NCBI RefSeq assembly: GCF_902477725.1
Contig: NZ_CABSIF010000006.1
Location: 62,001 to 126,000, forward strand
From: an uncultured Desulfovibrio sp.
Lineage (GTDB): Bacteria > Desulfobacterota > Desulfovibrionia > Desulfovibrionales > Desulfovibrionaceae
Direction of reading: 5' to 3'
DNA length: 64,000 nt
Of the stretch, positions 25,486 to 33,809 are shown in pieces. The notes below the pieces were generated by a model. That model made no database searches, was not told the origin of the DNA, and saw only the letters and a list, made by a program, of their open reading frames with translations. The stretch's first letter is position 1. Each line of letters begins with the position of its first letter. A program made the position numbers and the translations under genes.

Positions 25486-27054
25486 TTATGCAGGGTTTGA
25501 AGGCGCAAAACGGCGGTGGTCTATGCCGTATTTTTTCATCTTGTAATAGATGATGCGGTAGGTGATGCCCAGGTCGCGCGCGGCCTGATGGATGTTGCCA
25601 CGGGCGTTTTTGAGCGCGTCCACAATAAATTCCTGCTCCACCCTGGCGATGGTTTCGTTAAAGCCAAGATCGCCGCCCGTGGGGCCGGTGCTGCTGCTCT
25701 CGGCGCTTTGCAGGGTGCTGGGCAGGTGATGGGCGCGCAGCACGGCATCCTCGCAGATGAGCACGGCGCGTTCCATAACGTTTTTCAGCTCACGCACGTT
25801 GCCGGGCCAGTGATATTGCAGCAAAAGGTCAATGGCGGGCGTGGAAATGCGCCGTACCGGGCGGTCATATTCCTTGCTGAACATGCGCAGAAAATGCTCC
25901 GTGAGGGGCAAAATGTCCTCCGGCCTTTCGCGCAGCGGCGGAATAAACACAGGAAAGACATTGATGCGGTAGTACAGATCCTCGCGGAACAGCCCCTGCT
26001 CCACCAGCTCTTCCAGCGGGCGGTTGGTGGCGCAGACAAGGCGCACGTCCACCTTGTAGCGGCGTTCATCACCCAGAGGCTGGATTTCGCCTTCCTGAAG
26101 CGCGCGCAGCACCTTTGCCTGGGCGGTGGTGGAAAGGTCGCCGATTTCGTCCAGAAACAGCGTGCCCTTGTCCGCCTGACGGAAAAGGCCAGCACGGTTT
26201 TGCACCGCGCCTGTGAATGCGCCCTTGCGCCAGCCAAAAAGCTCGCCTTCAATAAGTTCTGAGGGCAGGGCGGCGCAGTTGAGCATGACCAGCGGCTGCG
26301 TGCGCCGGGGGCTTGCGGCGTGCAGGGCTTGAGCCATCAGTTCTTTGCCCACGCCCGACTCCCCGCGCAACAGCACCGTGGCACGGCTGGCCCCGGCCTG
26401 CGTGAGGCGGCGCAGCACGTGGCGCAAGCTCTTGGAGGTGGCAATAACCGAGGCTGGCATACCGCTGACCAGCGGTTCATCGGGCAGCATGCAGAAATGC
26501 TGGCGCGCCATTTCTTCCTGCAAACGGGCTACCTGCCGACCCACAAGCGTGGCTACTGTTTCGAGAAAGCGGCAGCGCAGATCCAGTTCTGATTCCGGCG
26601 CGGTGGGGGTATCGGCGCTCAGTGTGCCGATAACTTCAGTCTGGTCGGCATTTTCAACGCGCACCGGCACGCTTATGAATGCCAGCCGGGCCATTTCTTC
26701 CTGGCTGCGGCCAAAAAGGCGGTTCTGAAAGTCGGGCCGCCCCTGCATGCATGAAACAATTATGGGCCGTCCTTCGGCAAAAACCTGGCCAGTGATGCCT
26801 GAGCCCGGCTCATAGGCGGCCTCGGGCGCGTCCGCAGGGCCGTAGGAAAGCGAGAGTTTGAGCTCGCCGCTTTCGGGATCCTGAACCACAATGTGGGGTC
26901 TGTCGAAGTGCATGTCTTCTGCAAGAGCCGCCAGCAGCTCCTGTAGAGAATCACGAAAGGAATGGCCCGGCGATAGGGCGGCCAACACCCGGTTAAGGGT
27001 GTCGAGGCACTGCCCTGTGCCCATGAAGGGCGCGGCGAAATGGGCTTCTTGCAT
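25486..27054 (-). CDS. NifA-type sigma-54-dependent transcriptional activator
   Basis: Bacterial enhancer-binding protein, 522 residues from this start. A GAF sensor domain covers about 15-185. The AAA+ domain has Walker A GESGVGKE, the sigma-54 contact motif GAFTGA in FGWRKGAFTGAVQN, Walker B GTLFLDEIGDL and VRLVCATNRPLEELV. A Fis-type helix-turn-helix closes it (GNIHQAARDLGITYRIIYYK), close to the NifA C-terminus. I prefer the ATG at 27054 because AGGGGA precedes it; an ATG at 27111 has a poor site. It lies upstream of urtA on the same strand, separated by a terminator. Control of the urea operon is a good inference from the sigma-54 promoter there. No nif genes are in the window. Confidence 0.88.
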   Translation of the reverse strand: MQEAHFAAPFMGTGQCLDTLNRVLAALSPGHSFRDSLQELLAALAEDMHFDRPHIVVQDPESGELKLSLSYGPADAPEAAYEPGSGITGQVFAEGRPIIVSCMQGRPDFQNRLFGRSQEEMARLAFISVPVRVENADQTEVIGTLSADTPTAPESELDLRCRFLETVATLVGRQVARLQEEMARQHFCMLPDEPLVSGMPASVIATSKSLRHVLRRLTQAGASRATVLLRGESGVGKELMAQALHAASPRRTQPLVMLNCAALPSELIEGELFGWRKGAFTGAVQNRAGLFRQADKGTLFLDEIGDLSTTAQAKVLRALQEGEIQPLGDERRYKVDVRLVCATNRPLEELVEQGLFREDLYYRINVFPVFIPPLRERPEDILPLTEHFLRMFSKEYDRPVRRISTPAIDLLLQYHWPGNVRELKNVMERAVLICEDAVLRAHHLPSTLQSAESSSTGPTGGDLGFNETIARVEQEFIVDALKNARGNIHQAARDLGITYRIIYYKMKKYGIDHRRFAPSNPA

Positions 27055-27421
27055 ATGTCCCCTGCTCAATGCGGCGTGAGTACGGCGCTGTTTTCCGAAG
27101 TTGCCGAACATTATCCATAGCTGTGTTACGCCTTGGTGGCGGGCATCTGCTCACGCAGTAACCTGAGCAATCTCAAGTAAGTTGCTGCAATATGGAACGG
27201 CATATCAGGCATAGCGGCACATGGTGCCCGCTGATGCAGACTGAGGGGGGAAGATGCGGATCTGGTCTGCCCTGTTGTCGGTTTGCGGAGGATGCAAGCC
27301 CAGGCAGTAGCGGCCCCAGAGGGGCTGATTGTTCTGAAACGGGCCGCTTCATAGCTGGCGGCAGGGCGGCTCCGTCACAGAGGGTTGAAGGGCCGCGCCC
27401 GCGGCGCGGCCCTTCAGAAGA
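27055..27421. other. Intergenic region upstream of the activator gene
   Basis: No coding sequence is supported. It holds an inverted repeat TGCTCA-N10-TGAGCA (27148-27169), about 95 bp before the activator start and possibly an operator, and an 8-bp hairpin AGCGGCCC / GGGCCGCT (27309-27348). The latter includes CTGAAACGGGCC, a 12-base match to one arm of the dispersed hairpin element. A strong terminator-like stem follows. No clear -35/-10 pair was found. Confidence 0.4.
27387..27415 (-). terminator. Hairpin after the 327-residue unknown gene
   Basis: A 13-bp stem GAAGGGCCGCGCC / GGCGCGGCCCTTC with a 3-base loop lies just after the stop codon at 27422. There is no clear T-run, so it is either a terminator of the intrinsic-weak kind or an mRNA end stabiliser. 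Confidence 0.65.
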
Positions 27422-28405
27422 TTATTGCTGCGGTCCCTGGTCAATGTCAATGATACGGCCTTGCAGCCATACATAGGCATCGACCTCGTGTCCCACTTCC
27501 GGTTCGTAGTCGCCCAGAACCATCTTGGAGGCGTAAACAGCCAGACGCATGGGCTGCCTGTCTTCAAAGGGAAAGCTGACGTAGAGCAGCTTCACGGGCA
27601 TTTTTTCAAGCTGGCAGTCTTTCACTTCTTCAATGGTGGCGCGCATCTGGTATTCGCAGAAGTTGCGGCCAGGCATGATGAGGTGACGATTGCTGACGCT
27701 CACCTTGAGAGGCGGCACGTCCAGGCGGGTTTTGCCGGGATTTTCGGCAAGCCATGCCTCGGCATAGGCCTCGTAACGCACGCCCTGAGTGATGGTGATT
27801 TCGTCAAGCAGAGCCTTGCGCAGGCCAAGGGCGAGGCCAGCCAGCAAAAATGTGTGCATGACGCCGGGGGTGAGGTCGTCCTTGTCGCGTCCATACAGCG
27901 GGTCGTAAAACCACATGGGGTTTTTGCCCTCAAGCATGGTCACGGCCACGTTGGCCTCAACGCCGGTCTGCCAGGGGTGCACATTGTCGACCGTGAGATC
28001 GTTGGGCAGCCCTTCAAGCAGGGGGGTGGCGGTGACAGGGGCAAGCTTTTCCCCTTCTTCGCCAGCCACAAGCACAGCAGCCCTGACGGGCTGATCCTGC
28101 GGCCATGCCAGCAGGATGTGATCCTTGCCGTCGCGCTTCCACTGCCAGGAAGGGCGGGTGCCGCCATCGTGCATGACGGTGGTGGCAATCTGGCCCATGA
28201 TGGCGGCGGGGTTTTGCCCCGTCAGCACAGCCCAGGCATCGCCCAGGGTTTCTGTATGCCCACGGTTGGCGGCAGCCAGTTTGGCTTCCAGCTCTTCGGC
28301 AGTAGGAGCCTGATCGGCAAGAGGATTGCCTTCGCTGTCAACGCGAACCCATTCTTCGGCTTCGGTTTCGGCAGCCTGAATTTTGTTTTCAGCTTTTTTG
28401 GCCAT
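27422..28405 (-). CDS. Conserved hypothetical protein
   Basis: A 327-residue soluble protein that I do not recognise. It has no signal peptide and no membrane segment. The first 45 residues are Ala/Glu-rich and charged; the rest is a compact mixed sequence with Trp-rich spots (RPSWQWKRDGKD near 84, NPMWFYDPLYGRDKDD near 163). It sits downstream of pnp on the same strand, but a strong hairpin lies between, so co-transcription is uncertain. AAGGAAC precedes the ATG. Codon use resembles its neighbours and gives no sign of recent transfer. Confidence 0.75.
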   Translation of the reverse strand: MAKKAENKIQAAETEAEEWVRVDSEGNPLADQAPTAEELEAKLAAANRGHTETLGDAWAVLTGQNPAAIMGQIATTVMHDGGTRPSWQWKRDGKDHILLAWPQDQPVRAAVLVAGEEGEKLAPVTATPLLEGLPNDLTVDNVHPWQTGVEANVAVTMLEGKNPMWFYDPLYGRDKDDLTPGVMHTFLLAGLALGLRKALLDEITITQGVRYEAYAEAWLAENPGKTRLDVPPLKVSVSNRHLIMPGRNFCEYQMRATIEEVKDCQLEKMPVKLLYVSFPFEDRQPMRLAVYASKMVLGDYEPEVGHEVDAYVWLQGRIIDIDQGPQQ

Positions 28406-28433
28406 GAAATGTTCCTTTCATCGCGCGGTCAGG

Positions 28434-28461
28434 GCGCTGGCCGGGGGTATCCGGCCAGCGC
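28434..28461 (-). terminator. Hairpin after pnp
   Basis: An 11-bp perfect stem GCGCTGGCCGG / CCGGCCAGCGC with a 6-base loop lies 11 bp after the pnp stop. It has no T-run. It is probably the 3' end structure of the rpsO-pnp transcript or a partial terminator. Confidence 0.6.
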
Positions 28462-28471
28462 ACAATACAAT

Positions 28472-30712
28472 TTAACGTCTGTCGCCACGGTCGCGGCGGT
28501 CACGCCCGCCACGGTCACCACGGCCATTTCTGTCGCCACGGTCGCCCCTGTCGGAACGGGGCGGACGGGCGGTTTCTTCGGGATTCCAGGGGTGGCCCTG
28601 CTCTTCAAGCAGCACGGCCTTGCGGCTGGCGCGGATGCGGTCGCCGTTGATTTCAATGACCTTGACCATCATGTCTTCGCCAAGGCGGGCAACGTCGCCG
28701 GGCTGTTCCACGCGGTTAACATCAAGCTGCGACACGTGCACAAGGGCTTCCACATTGGGCAGCACTTCCACGATGGCGCCGATTTCCATGATTTTGCGCA
28801 CCTTGGCAAGATAGTTCTTGCCGAGGTCGGGGCGCTGGTCATAGTACGAAACCATTTCGCGGGCTTTTTCCAAGGCTTCAGCCGTGGGGGCGAAGATGGA
28901 AACGCGGCCAGTGTCTTCGATATCCACAGAAGCGCCGGTGGCAGCTGTGATGGCCTTGATGTTCTTGCCGCCGGGGCCAATGATGAGGCGGATGATGTCC
29001 GGATTCACGAACACTTCGGCATGCTGGGGAGCAAAGCGCGAAAGTTCCTTGCGCGGTTCGCCAATGGCCTTGGCCATTTCTTCCAGAATGTGATGACGTC
29101 CTTCGTGGGCCTGCTTCATGGCGGCGCGCATGATCTCGGTGGTGAGGCCGGTGATCTTGATGTCCATCTGCACGCCGGTCACGCCTTCTGCGGTACCTGC
29201 GATCTTGAAGTCCATGTCGCCGAGGGCGTCTTCGTCACCAAGAATATCGGTGAGCACGATGAACTTGTCGCCTTCCTTGATGAGGCCCATGGCCACACCG
29301 GCCACAGGAGCGCTGATGGGCACGCCCGCATCCATGAGCGAAAGCGAACCGCCGCACACGGCAGCCATGGAGGAAGAGCCGTTGGATTCGAGAGTTTCGG
29401 ACACAACGCGCAGGGTAAAGGGAAAATCAGCGTCAGCGGGCAGCACGGGGCGCAAGGACTTTTCAGCCAGAGCGCCGTGGCCGATTTCGCGGCGCGAAAC
29501 GCGCACGGGCTTGACCTCGCCCACAGAGAAGGGCGGGAAGTTGTAGTGCAGCATAAAGCGCTTGGTCACGTCGCCGATGAGCGAATCCATGCGCTGTTCA
29601 TCGGTGGAGGAACCAAGGGTGGTCACAACCATGGACTTGGTTTCGCCGCGGCGGAACAGGGCGGAGCCGTGGGCGCGGGGCAGCAGGCCTGTCTGGATCT
29701 GGATGGGGCGCACGGTCTTGGTGTCGCGGCCGTCAATGCGCGTGCCTTCGTTGACAATGCGGGCGCGCACCAGCTTCTTTTCCAGGTCAGAGATCATGTC
29801 GCCCACGCTCTTGAGCGCGGCGTCGTTTTCGGCCCAGGCCGGATCGCTCTTGAGGTTTTCCATGACCTTTTCTTTCACGGCCTTGCGGGCGTCCTTGCGG
29901 GCCATCTTTTCAGGCACGCGCAGGGCTTCTTCCAGGCCAGCGGCGAGGGCCAGTTCCTTCACGCGGGCAACCAGAACCGGGTCGTCGGCGTGGGGGGTAA
30001 AGGCCATCTTGGGCTTGCCGGCCAGTTCGCGCAGCTTGAGCTGGGCTTCAACCAGAGGCTGAATCTGCTGACGGCCCCATTCAAGAGCGTCGATAATGAC
30101 TTCTTCGGGCACAAAGCGGGCTTCGCCTTCCACCATGGTGAGCGCATCGGCAGAGGCGGCAAACACGATGTTGAGGTCGCTCTGTTCCTGCTGCTCAAAG
30201 GTGGGGTTCAGCACAAACTGACCATTGATGCGGCCAATGCGGCCACCGGCCACCGGGCCGTCAAAGGGCAGGGGCGAAAGCATGACCGCGGCGGAAGCGC
30301 CCGTAAGCGCCAGCACGTCGGAGTCGTTCACCTGATCGGCAGAGATGACGCTGGCCAGAACCTGCACGTCTTCGTTCAGGCCCTTCTTGGGGAAGAGCGG
30401 GCGCAGCGGGCGGTCGATCAGGCGGGAAACCAGGGTTTCGCGCTCGGAAGGACGGCCGATTTCGCGGCGGAAGAAGCTGCCGGGGATGCGGCCAGCGGCG
30501 TACATTTTTTCGGAGTATTCGACGGTAAGAGGGAAGAAGCCCTTGTCGAATTCAAGCGTCTGCGAGCACACGGTGACGAGCACCACGGTGCCGCCGCACT
30601 GAATCCACACAGAACCGTGGGCCTGATTGGCCATACGGCCTGTTTCAAGGATAACTTCCTTGCCGCCGACCATGGCTGTAACCCTGATGGGTTCAAAAAT
30701 ATCTTGATACAT
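28472..30712 (-). CDS. pnp: Polyribonucleotide nucleotidyltransferase (PNPase)
   Basis: Phosphorolytic 3'-5' exoribonuclease of the RNA degradation machinery, 746 residues. Two RNase PH domains flank a helical domain; FFRREIGRPSERETLVSRLI near 82-101 and SNGSSSMAAVCGGSLSLMDAG are family marks. A KH domain (GPGGKNIKAITAATGASVDI) and an S1 domain (VSQLDVNRVEQPGDVARLGE) follow. The tail is Arg/Gly/Asp-rich (RGDRGDRNGRGDRGG), a probable extra RNA-binding tail. The ATG at 30712 has AAAGGA and gives the normal N-terminus; an open frame upstream is not used. rpsO lies just upstream, as in E. coli. Confidence 0.97.
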   Translation of the reverse strand: MYQDIFEPIRVTAMVGGKEVILETGRMANQAHGSVWIQCGGTVVLVTVCSQTLEFDKGFFPLTVEYSEKMYAAGRIPGSFFRREIGRPSERETLVSRLIDRPLRPLFPKKGLNEDVQVLASVISADQVNDSDVLALTGASAAVMLSPLPFDGPVAGGRIGRINGQFVLNPTFEQQEQSDLNIVFAASADALTMVEGEARFVPEEVIIDALEWGRQQIQPLVEAQLKLRELAGKPKMAFTPHADDPVLVARVKELALAAGLEEALRVPEKMARKDARKAVKEKVMENLKSDPAWAENDAALKSVGDMISDLEKKLVRARIVNEGTRIDGRDTKTVRPIQIQTGLLPRAHGSALFRRGETKSMVVTTLGSSTDEQRMDSLIGDVTKRFMLHYNFPPFSVGEVKPVRVSRREIGHGALAEKSLRPVLPADADFPFTLRVVSETLESNGSSSMAAVCGGSLSLMDAGVPISAPVAGVAMGLIKEGDKFIVLTDILGDEDALGDMDFKIAGTAEGVTGVQMDIKITGLTTEIMRAAMKQAHEGRHHILEEMAKAIGEPRKELSRFAPQHAEVFVNPDIIRLIIGPGGKNIKAITAATGASVDIEDTGRVSIFAPTAEALEKAREMVSYYDQRPDLGKNYLAKVRKIMEIGAIVEVLPNVEALVHVSQLDVNRVEQPGDVARLGEDMMVKVIEINGDRIRASRKAVLLEEQGHPWNPEETARPPRSDRGDRGDRNGRGDRGGRDRRDRGDRR

Positions 30713-30843
30713 AAAAAATCCTTTGCGTAGTGCGAAGGGGATTCCGGCAAAAGCGGGCAGATCATCGGCCATTGGCCTCTGCCTGATTTTCCCGGACCCC
30801 CCTTCTTCGCGTTTTGTACCCTCAAAGGGGTTGATTCAAGCAA

Positions 30844-30869
30844 CAAGGGGGAGCGCTGGCTCCCCCTTG
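30844..30869 (-). promoter_or_regulatory. rpsO-pnp intercistronic hairpin
   Basis: An 11-bp stem CAAGGGGGAGC / GCTCCCCCTTG with a 4-base loop follows the rpsO stop by 13 bp. It has no T-run. In E. coli the rpsO-pnp gap holds a terminator and RNase III sites that control pnp; a comparable processing role is inferred. Confidence 0.6.
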
Positions 30870-30882
30870 CGCGACAGAAGTC

Positions 30883-31152
30883 TTACTTGCGCAGACCGAG
30901 CTTTTCGATAAGAGCACGGTAACGCTGAACGTCTTTCTTCTTCAGATAGTTCAGAATGTTGCGACGACGGCCAACCAGCTTGAGCAGACCGGTGCGGGAG
31001 TGGAAGTCCTTCTTGTGTTCTTTGAAGTGACCGGTGAGGTCTTCAATACGGGCGGTGAGCAGAGCCACCTGAACTTCCGGGGAACCGGTGTCGCCTTCGT
31101 GTTTGGCGTGGGCATCAATAACCGTTTTCTTGTCGCTGGCATCCATTACCAC
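30883..31152 (-). CDS. rpsO: 30S ribosomal protein S15
   Basis: Primary 16S rRNA-binding protein of the small-subunit platform, 89 residues. HEGDTGSPEVQVALLTARI, LTGHFKEHKKDFHSR and GLLKLVGRRRNILNYLKKKD are fully canonical. I start at the GTG at 31152, which has AAGGAG at 7-base spacing; the ATG two codons later is the alternative. It sits between truB and pnp, the classical order. Confidence 0.97.
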   Translation of the reverse strand: MVMDASDKKTVIDAHAKHEGDTGSPEVQVALLTARIEDLTGHFKEHKKDFHSRTGLLKLVGRRRNILNYLKKKDVQRYRALIEKLGLRK

Positions 31153-31176
31153 AGCAGTACTCCTTGATAGTCGGGG

Positions 31177-32190
31177 TTAGTTCCAAAGTCCCCGCAACAC
31201 GGTCCAACATGGGCCAGCGGGCGTGGTTTCGAGCTGCGCCAGAGCCAGGGCAGTGCCCTGTTCAAGCAGCAGCGCAAAGCCCTCCGCAGGCTCGGCATCT
31301 GTCGCGCCCTGCTCGTGGGCATCCGCTTGCGCGGTTGCTTCCGGGCGGCAAGGCACGGCTATGCCGTTGCGCACGCGAGCGGCTTCATCCGGCGTGAGCT
31401 CCACCTTGTGCCAGTGGGGCAGTGCTTCCGCAATGGGACGCACGCAACCGGGCAACAGGGCGGGATCAGCCGAGAAGTCCGCAGGATCGCGGGCCACATC
31501 GAGGCCGAAGGGGTGACTATACTCCCGGGTCAGTTCTGTGAGCACGGCTCCACACCCTAAGCGCGTCCCCAAGCTGTGGGCCAGGGAGCGTATATAGGTG
31601 CCAGAACTGCAAGCGACCCGAAAGCTCACAAACGGAAGACTCACTTCGAGTGTTTCCGCCTGTGAAATTTTTATGCGTTTGACCTTGGCAGGGGCTTCTA
31701 CGCCCTTGCGCGCCAGTTTATAGAGCGGCTGGCCTTCGTGCTTGGCCGCTGAATAAGGCGGCACGGCCTGCTCGGCAAGCTCAAGCCAGGCGGCAACTTC
31801 GCGGCGCACGTCAGCTTCGCTCACATGCTCCCACGGCGTTTCGGCCACAACCTTGCCTTCAATATCCCAGGTGTCGGTGGTCTGGCCCAGCCGCAACGTG
31901 CCGCTGTAAACCTTGCCGCCGCCAGCCAGCAGATGGCCTGAAAGTTTGGTGGCCTGCCCCAGCAAAACAAGCAGAACTCCTGATGCCAAAGGATCAAGAG
32001 TGCCCGCATGCCCGATCTTTTTTTGCCCAAGGCGTTTGATAGCCGTGAGACAGCGGGCCGAGGTGGGGCCAGAGGGCTTGCGCAGCACCAGAATGCCGTG
32101 CTGCTGGGGCAACTGGGCCGCCCCGGAGCTTTTTTCCGGCTGCCGGTCTGGGGTGCTGGGTGCGGCAGCAGCCGCTTTGGTCATACTCAT
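31177..32190 (-). CDS. truB: tRNA pseudouridine-55 synthase
   Basis: Makes pseudouridine 55 in the T-loop of tRNA. The catalytic aspartate is in GHAGTLDPLASGVLLVLLG, and the family motifs KPSGPTS, YSGTLRLGQTTDTWD and SSGTYIRSLAHSLGTRLGCGA are present. A C-terminal PUA-like region ends the 337-residue protein and contains an Ala/Glu-rich insert. The first 25 residues are low-complexity. The ATG at 32190 has no strong ribosome site; a second ATG two codons later is possible. It lies 102 bp after nrnA. Confidence 0.95.
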   Translation of the reverse strand: MSMTKAAAAAPSTPDRQPEKSSGAAQLPQQHGILVLRKPSGPTSARCLTAIKRLGQKKIGHAGTLDPLASGVLLVLLGQATKLSGHLLAGGGKVYSGTLRLGQTTDTWDIEGKVVAETPWEHVSEADVRREVAAWLELAEQAVPPYSAAKHEGQPLYKLARKGVEAPAKVKRIKISQAETLEVSLPFVSFRVACSSGTYIRSLAHSLGTRLGCGAVLTELTREYSHPFGLDVARDPADFSADPALLPGCVRPIAEALPHWHKVELTPDEAARVRNGIAVPCRPEATAQADAHEQGATDAEPAEGFALLLEQGTALALAQLETTPAGPCWTVLRGLWN

Positions 32191-32292
32191 ACGCAAGTTG
32201 CAACCATAGCCGCAGAGCGGGCATAAGTCAAAAAAATATCAGCGGCAAAGGCCCCAGGCGGGAGCCAAAACCGAGAAAAAAGCAGAAAACCG

Positions 32293-33321
32293 TTACTCGC
32301 CGGACGAACCAAGGTCTTCGGCATCCAGTTCTTCAGCTATGGCAGCCAGCAACTGGGCGCTAGCCGTATCCATATCCGCCCGCACGGTGCCGCCCGCAGC
32401 ATTGCGGTGCCCGCCGCCGCCAAGTCTGGCCGCTGCGGCGCGCACGTCTACCGCGCCGTAGGAGCGCAGGCTGAACTTGCAGCAGGCCGGGGAATCCTCC
32501 CGCAGTACTGCGGCCACATGGACGCCGCGCAGGCGGCGCAGTTGTTCCACAAAGCCTTCGAGGTCTTCCTTCAGCGCCCCGCATTTGCGCAGGTCTTCAA
32601 GATAGACTGGGCAAAAACAGACGCTGCCGTTGCGCTCAAGCTGCGCCCGCTGCAAAAGCTGGCCCCAGAGATTCAGGCGGCCACGGCTCCAGCTGTTTTC
32701 AAGATGTTCGCGCAACTGGGCAATATTACAGCCATGCTCAACCAGATGGGCCGTGAGGTAGAGCACCTCCGCACTGGTGTTGCCGTGGCAGAAGCCGCCA
32801 GTGTCGGTAATGATGCCAAGGGCCAGGGCGTTTGCAAGCTCGCCAGTGAGGGGCAGGCCTGCGGCCAGAGCCACATAGGCCATGAGCTGGGCAGTCGCCG
32901 CTGCCTGGGGTTCAACCCAGTTTGCCACGTTTCCCATGCCGTTGCCGCCGAGGTGGTGGTCAATATTCAGAGTTTGCAGATCCTGCAGGCGGCCCGCCAG
33001 CTCGCGGCCAAGGCGCTCGGGTTCGCCGCAATCAAGCAGCACGGCGCAGCGAGGCTTGAAGGGCGGATGCCCCAGCGTAGTGTGCACAAAGCCCGGCGTG
33101 GAAAAAAAGTCCAGATACCCCGGCAGGCCTGGTTGGGCGTAGAGCATAAATTCCTTGCCCATGAACCGCAGAATGTGACCCGCAGCCGCCACTGCGCCTG
33201 CGGCATCGCCGTCAGGGTTCACATGGGCGGCCACAATAACCTGATCCACATGGCGAAAAGCTTCGGCCATGCGTTCCGCACCTTCGCGGAATTGCGGGGG
33301 AATGAGTTCAGTCCGCTGCAT
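32293..33321 (-). CDS. nrnA: DHH-family phosphoesterase (NrnA-like nanoRNase / pAp phosphatase)
   Basis: A DHH/DHHA1 protein of 342 residues. The metal-binding motifs are AHVNPDGDAAG (32-42), the DHH motif in NIDHHLGG and ITDTGGF; GGGHRNAAGG lies in the DHHA1 domain. By family it degrades oligoribonucleotides of two to five nucleotides and dephosphorylates pAp, an end product of sulfate activation; the second activity would suit an organism with a high sulfur flux (inference). GGAGATAT precedes the ATG. Its start lies 14 bp inside the preceding ylxP gene. A position beside truB is common in bacteria. Confidence 0.93.
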   Translation of the reverse strand: MQRTELIPPQFREGAERMAEAFRHVDQVIVAAHVNPDGDAAGAVAAAGHILRFMGKEFMLYAQPGLPGYLDFFSTPGFVHTTLGHPPFKPRCAVLLDCGEPERLGRELAGRLQDLQTLNIDHHLGGNGMGNVANWVEPQAAATAQLMAYVALAAGLPLTGELANALALGIITDTGGFCHGNTSAEVLYLTAHLVEHGCNIAQLREHLENSWSRGRLNLWGQLLQRAQLERNGSVCFCPVYLEDLRKCGALKEDLEGFVEQLRRLRGVHVAAVLREDSPACCKFSLRSYGAVDVRAAAARLGGGGHRNAAGGTVRADMDTASAQLLAAIAEELDAEDLGSSGE

Positions 33322-33604
33322 ATATCTCCACCTGGCTATCCGTCATTTCCTCGGGGCAGACCGCTTCCATCATGAGCGCGCATTTGTCCATGCGGCTGCG
33401 CAGATGGCTCTCGCTGTTGGAAATGGATACCACTGCAAGCCGCAGACGGGAGAGACTGTCTTCTGTTCCCGCTTCGGCTATGGCTACATTAAATTTGTTT
33501 CTGGTCTTCTGCTTCAGGCTGTTGGCAACGCGGCGCTTCGCCTTGAGATTGTCGTTGCCTTCCAGGCTGAATTCTACGGTAAGAACCGCCATAAACATGG
33601 TCAT
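33308..33604 (-). CDS. ylxP: DUF503 (YlxP-like) protein
   Basis: A 98-residue protein of the DUF503 family, found next to infB and rbfA in many bacteria; function unknown, suspected in ribosome assembly. NDNLKAKRRVANSLKQKTRN and FNVAIAEAG match the family core (SLKEKRRV ... FNVSVAE). The ATG at 33604 starts the conserved part; a longer open frame upstream has no family similarity. It overlaps nrnA by 14 bp. The usual neighbour rbfA is missing here. Confidence 0.88.
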   Translation of the reverse strand: MTMFMAVLTVEFSLEGNDNLKAKRRVANSLKQKTRNKFNVAIAEAGTEDSLSRLRLAVVSISNSESHLRSRMDKCALMMEAVCPEEMTDSQVEIYAAD

Positions 33605-33641
33605 AGGCTGGATTCCTGCCGGGCGAAAGGCATTTTGCAGG

Positions 33642-33663
33642 CTTGCCGCCTTGTGGCGGCAAG
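33642..33663 (-). promoter_or_regulatory. Leader hairpin upstream of ylxP
   Basis: A perfect 9-bp stem CTTGCCGCC / GGCGGCAAG with a 4-base loop lies 38 bp before ylxP, between the candidate promoter and the start codon. Role unknown. Confidence 0.4.
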
Positions 33664-33718
33664 GGGTAGGCGGCGTGCTTTTGGCCTCAAGGGCACCTTC
33701 CGGCACAGCCAAGTAATA

Positions 33719-33747
33719 CAGATATGACCTGTTAGGCTGGCTGTCAA
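33719..33747 (-). promoter_or_regulatory. Candidate promoter for the ylxP-nrnA-truB segment
   Basis: On the minus strand a perfect TTGACA (33742-33747) is followed after 17 bp by TATCTG (33719-33724). The -10 box is weak. The position between the infB terminator and ylxP makes a secondary promoter plausible. Confidence 0.4.
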
Positions 33748-33760
33748 AGGCATGCATGCG

Positions 33761-33796
33761 AAAAAAAGAAGGGAGGCCAGTAAGCGGCCTCCCTTC
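33761..33796 (-). terminator. Terminator after infB
   Basis: An 11-bp stem GAAGGGAGGCC / GGCCTCCCTTC with a 7-base loop is followed on the minus strand by seven T. It lies 14 bp after the infB stop and divides the rimP-infB part from the ylxP-pnp part. Confidence 0.9.
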
Positions 33797-33809
33797 CAGT
33801 TAATCAATT

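Noticed and set aside
27148..27169. Operator TGCTCA-N10-TGAGCA before the activator gene
   Set aside because: Six-base arms occur by chance at this frequency; it is noted in the gap description but not called as a site.
27309..27348. Third copy of the dispersed hairpin element
   Set aside because: Only 12 bases (CTGAAACGGGCC) match one arm; the other arm and loop are absent, so chance or a distant remnant cannot be told apart.
27425..30730. A very long open frame on the plus strand over pnp and its neighbour
   Set aside because: It lies antisense to two clear genes, spans both and their gap, and reads as His/Gly/Ala-rich shadow sequence. Similar shadows lie over mtnA, the aminotransferase, ureC, infB, gap/fumC and mrdA and were dropped for the same reason.
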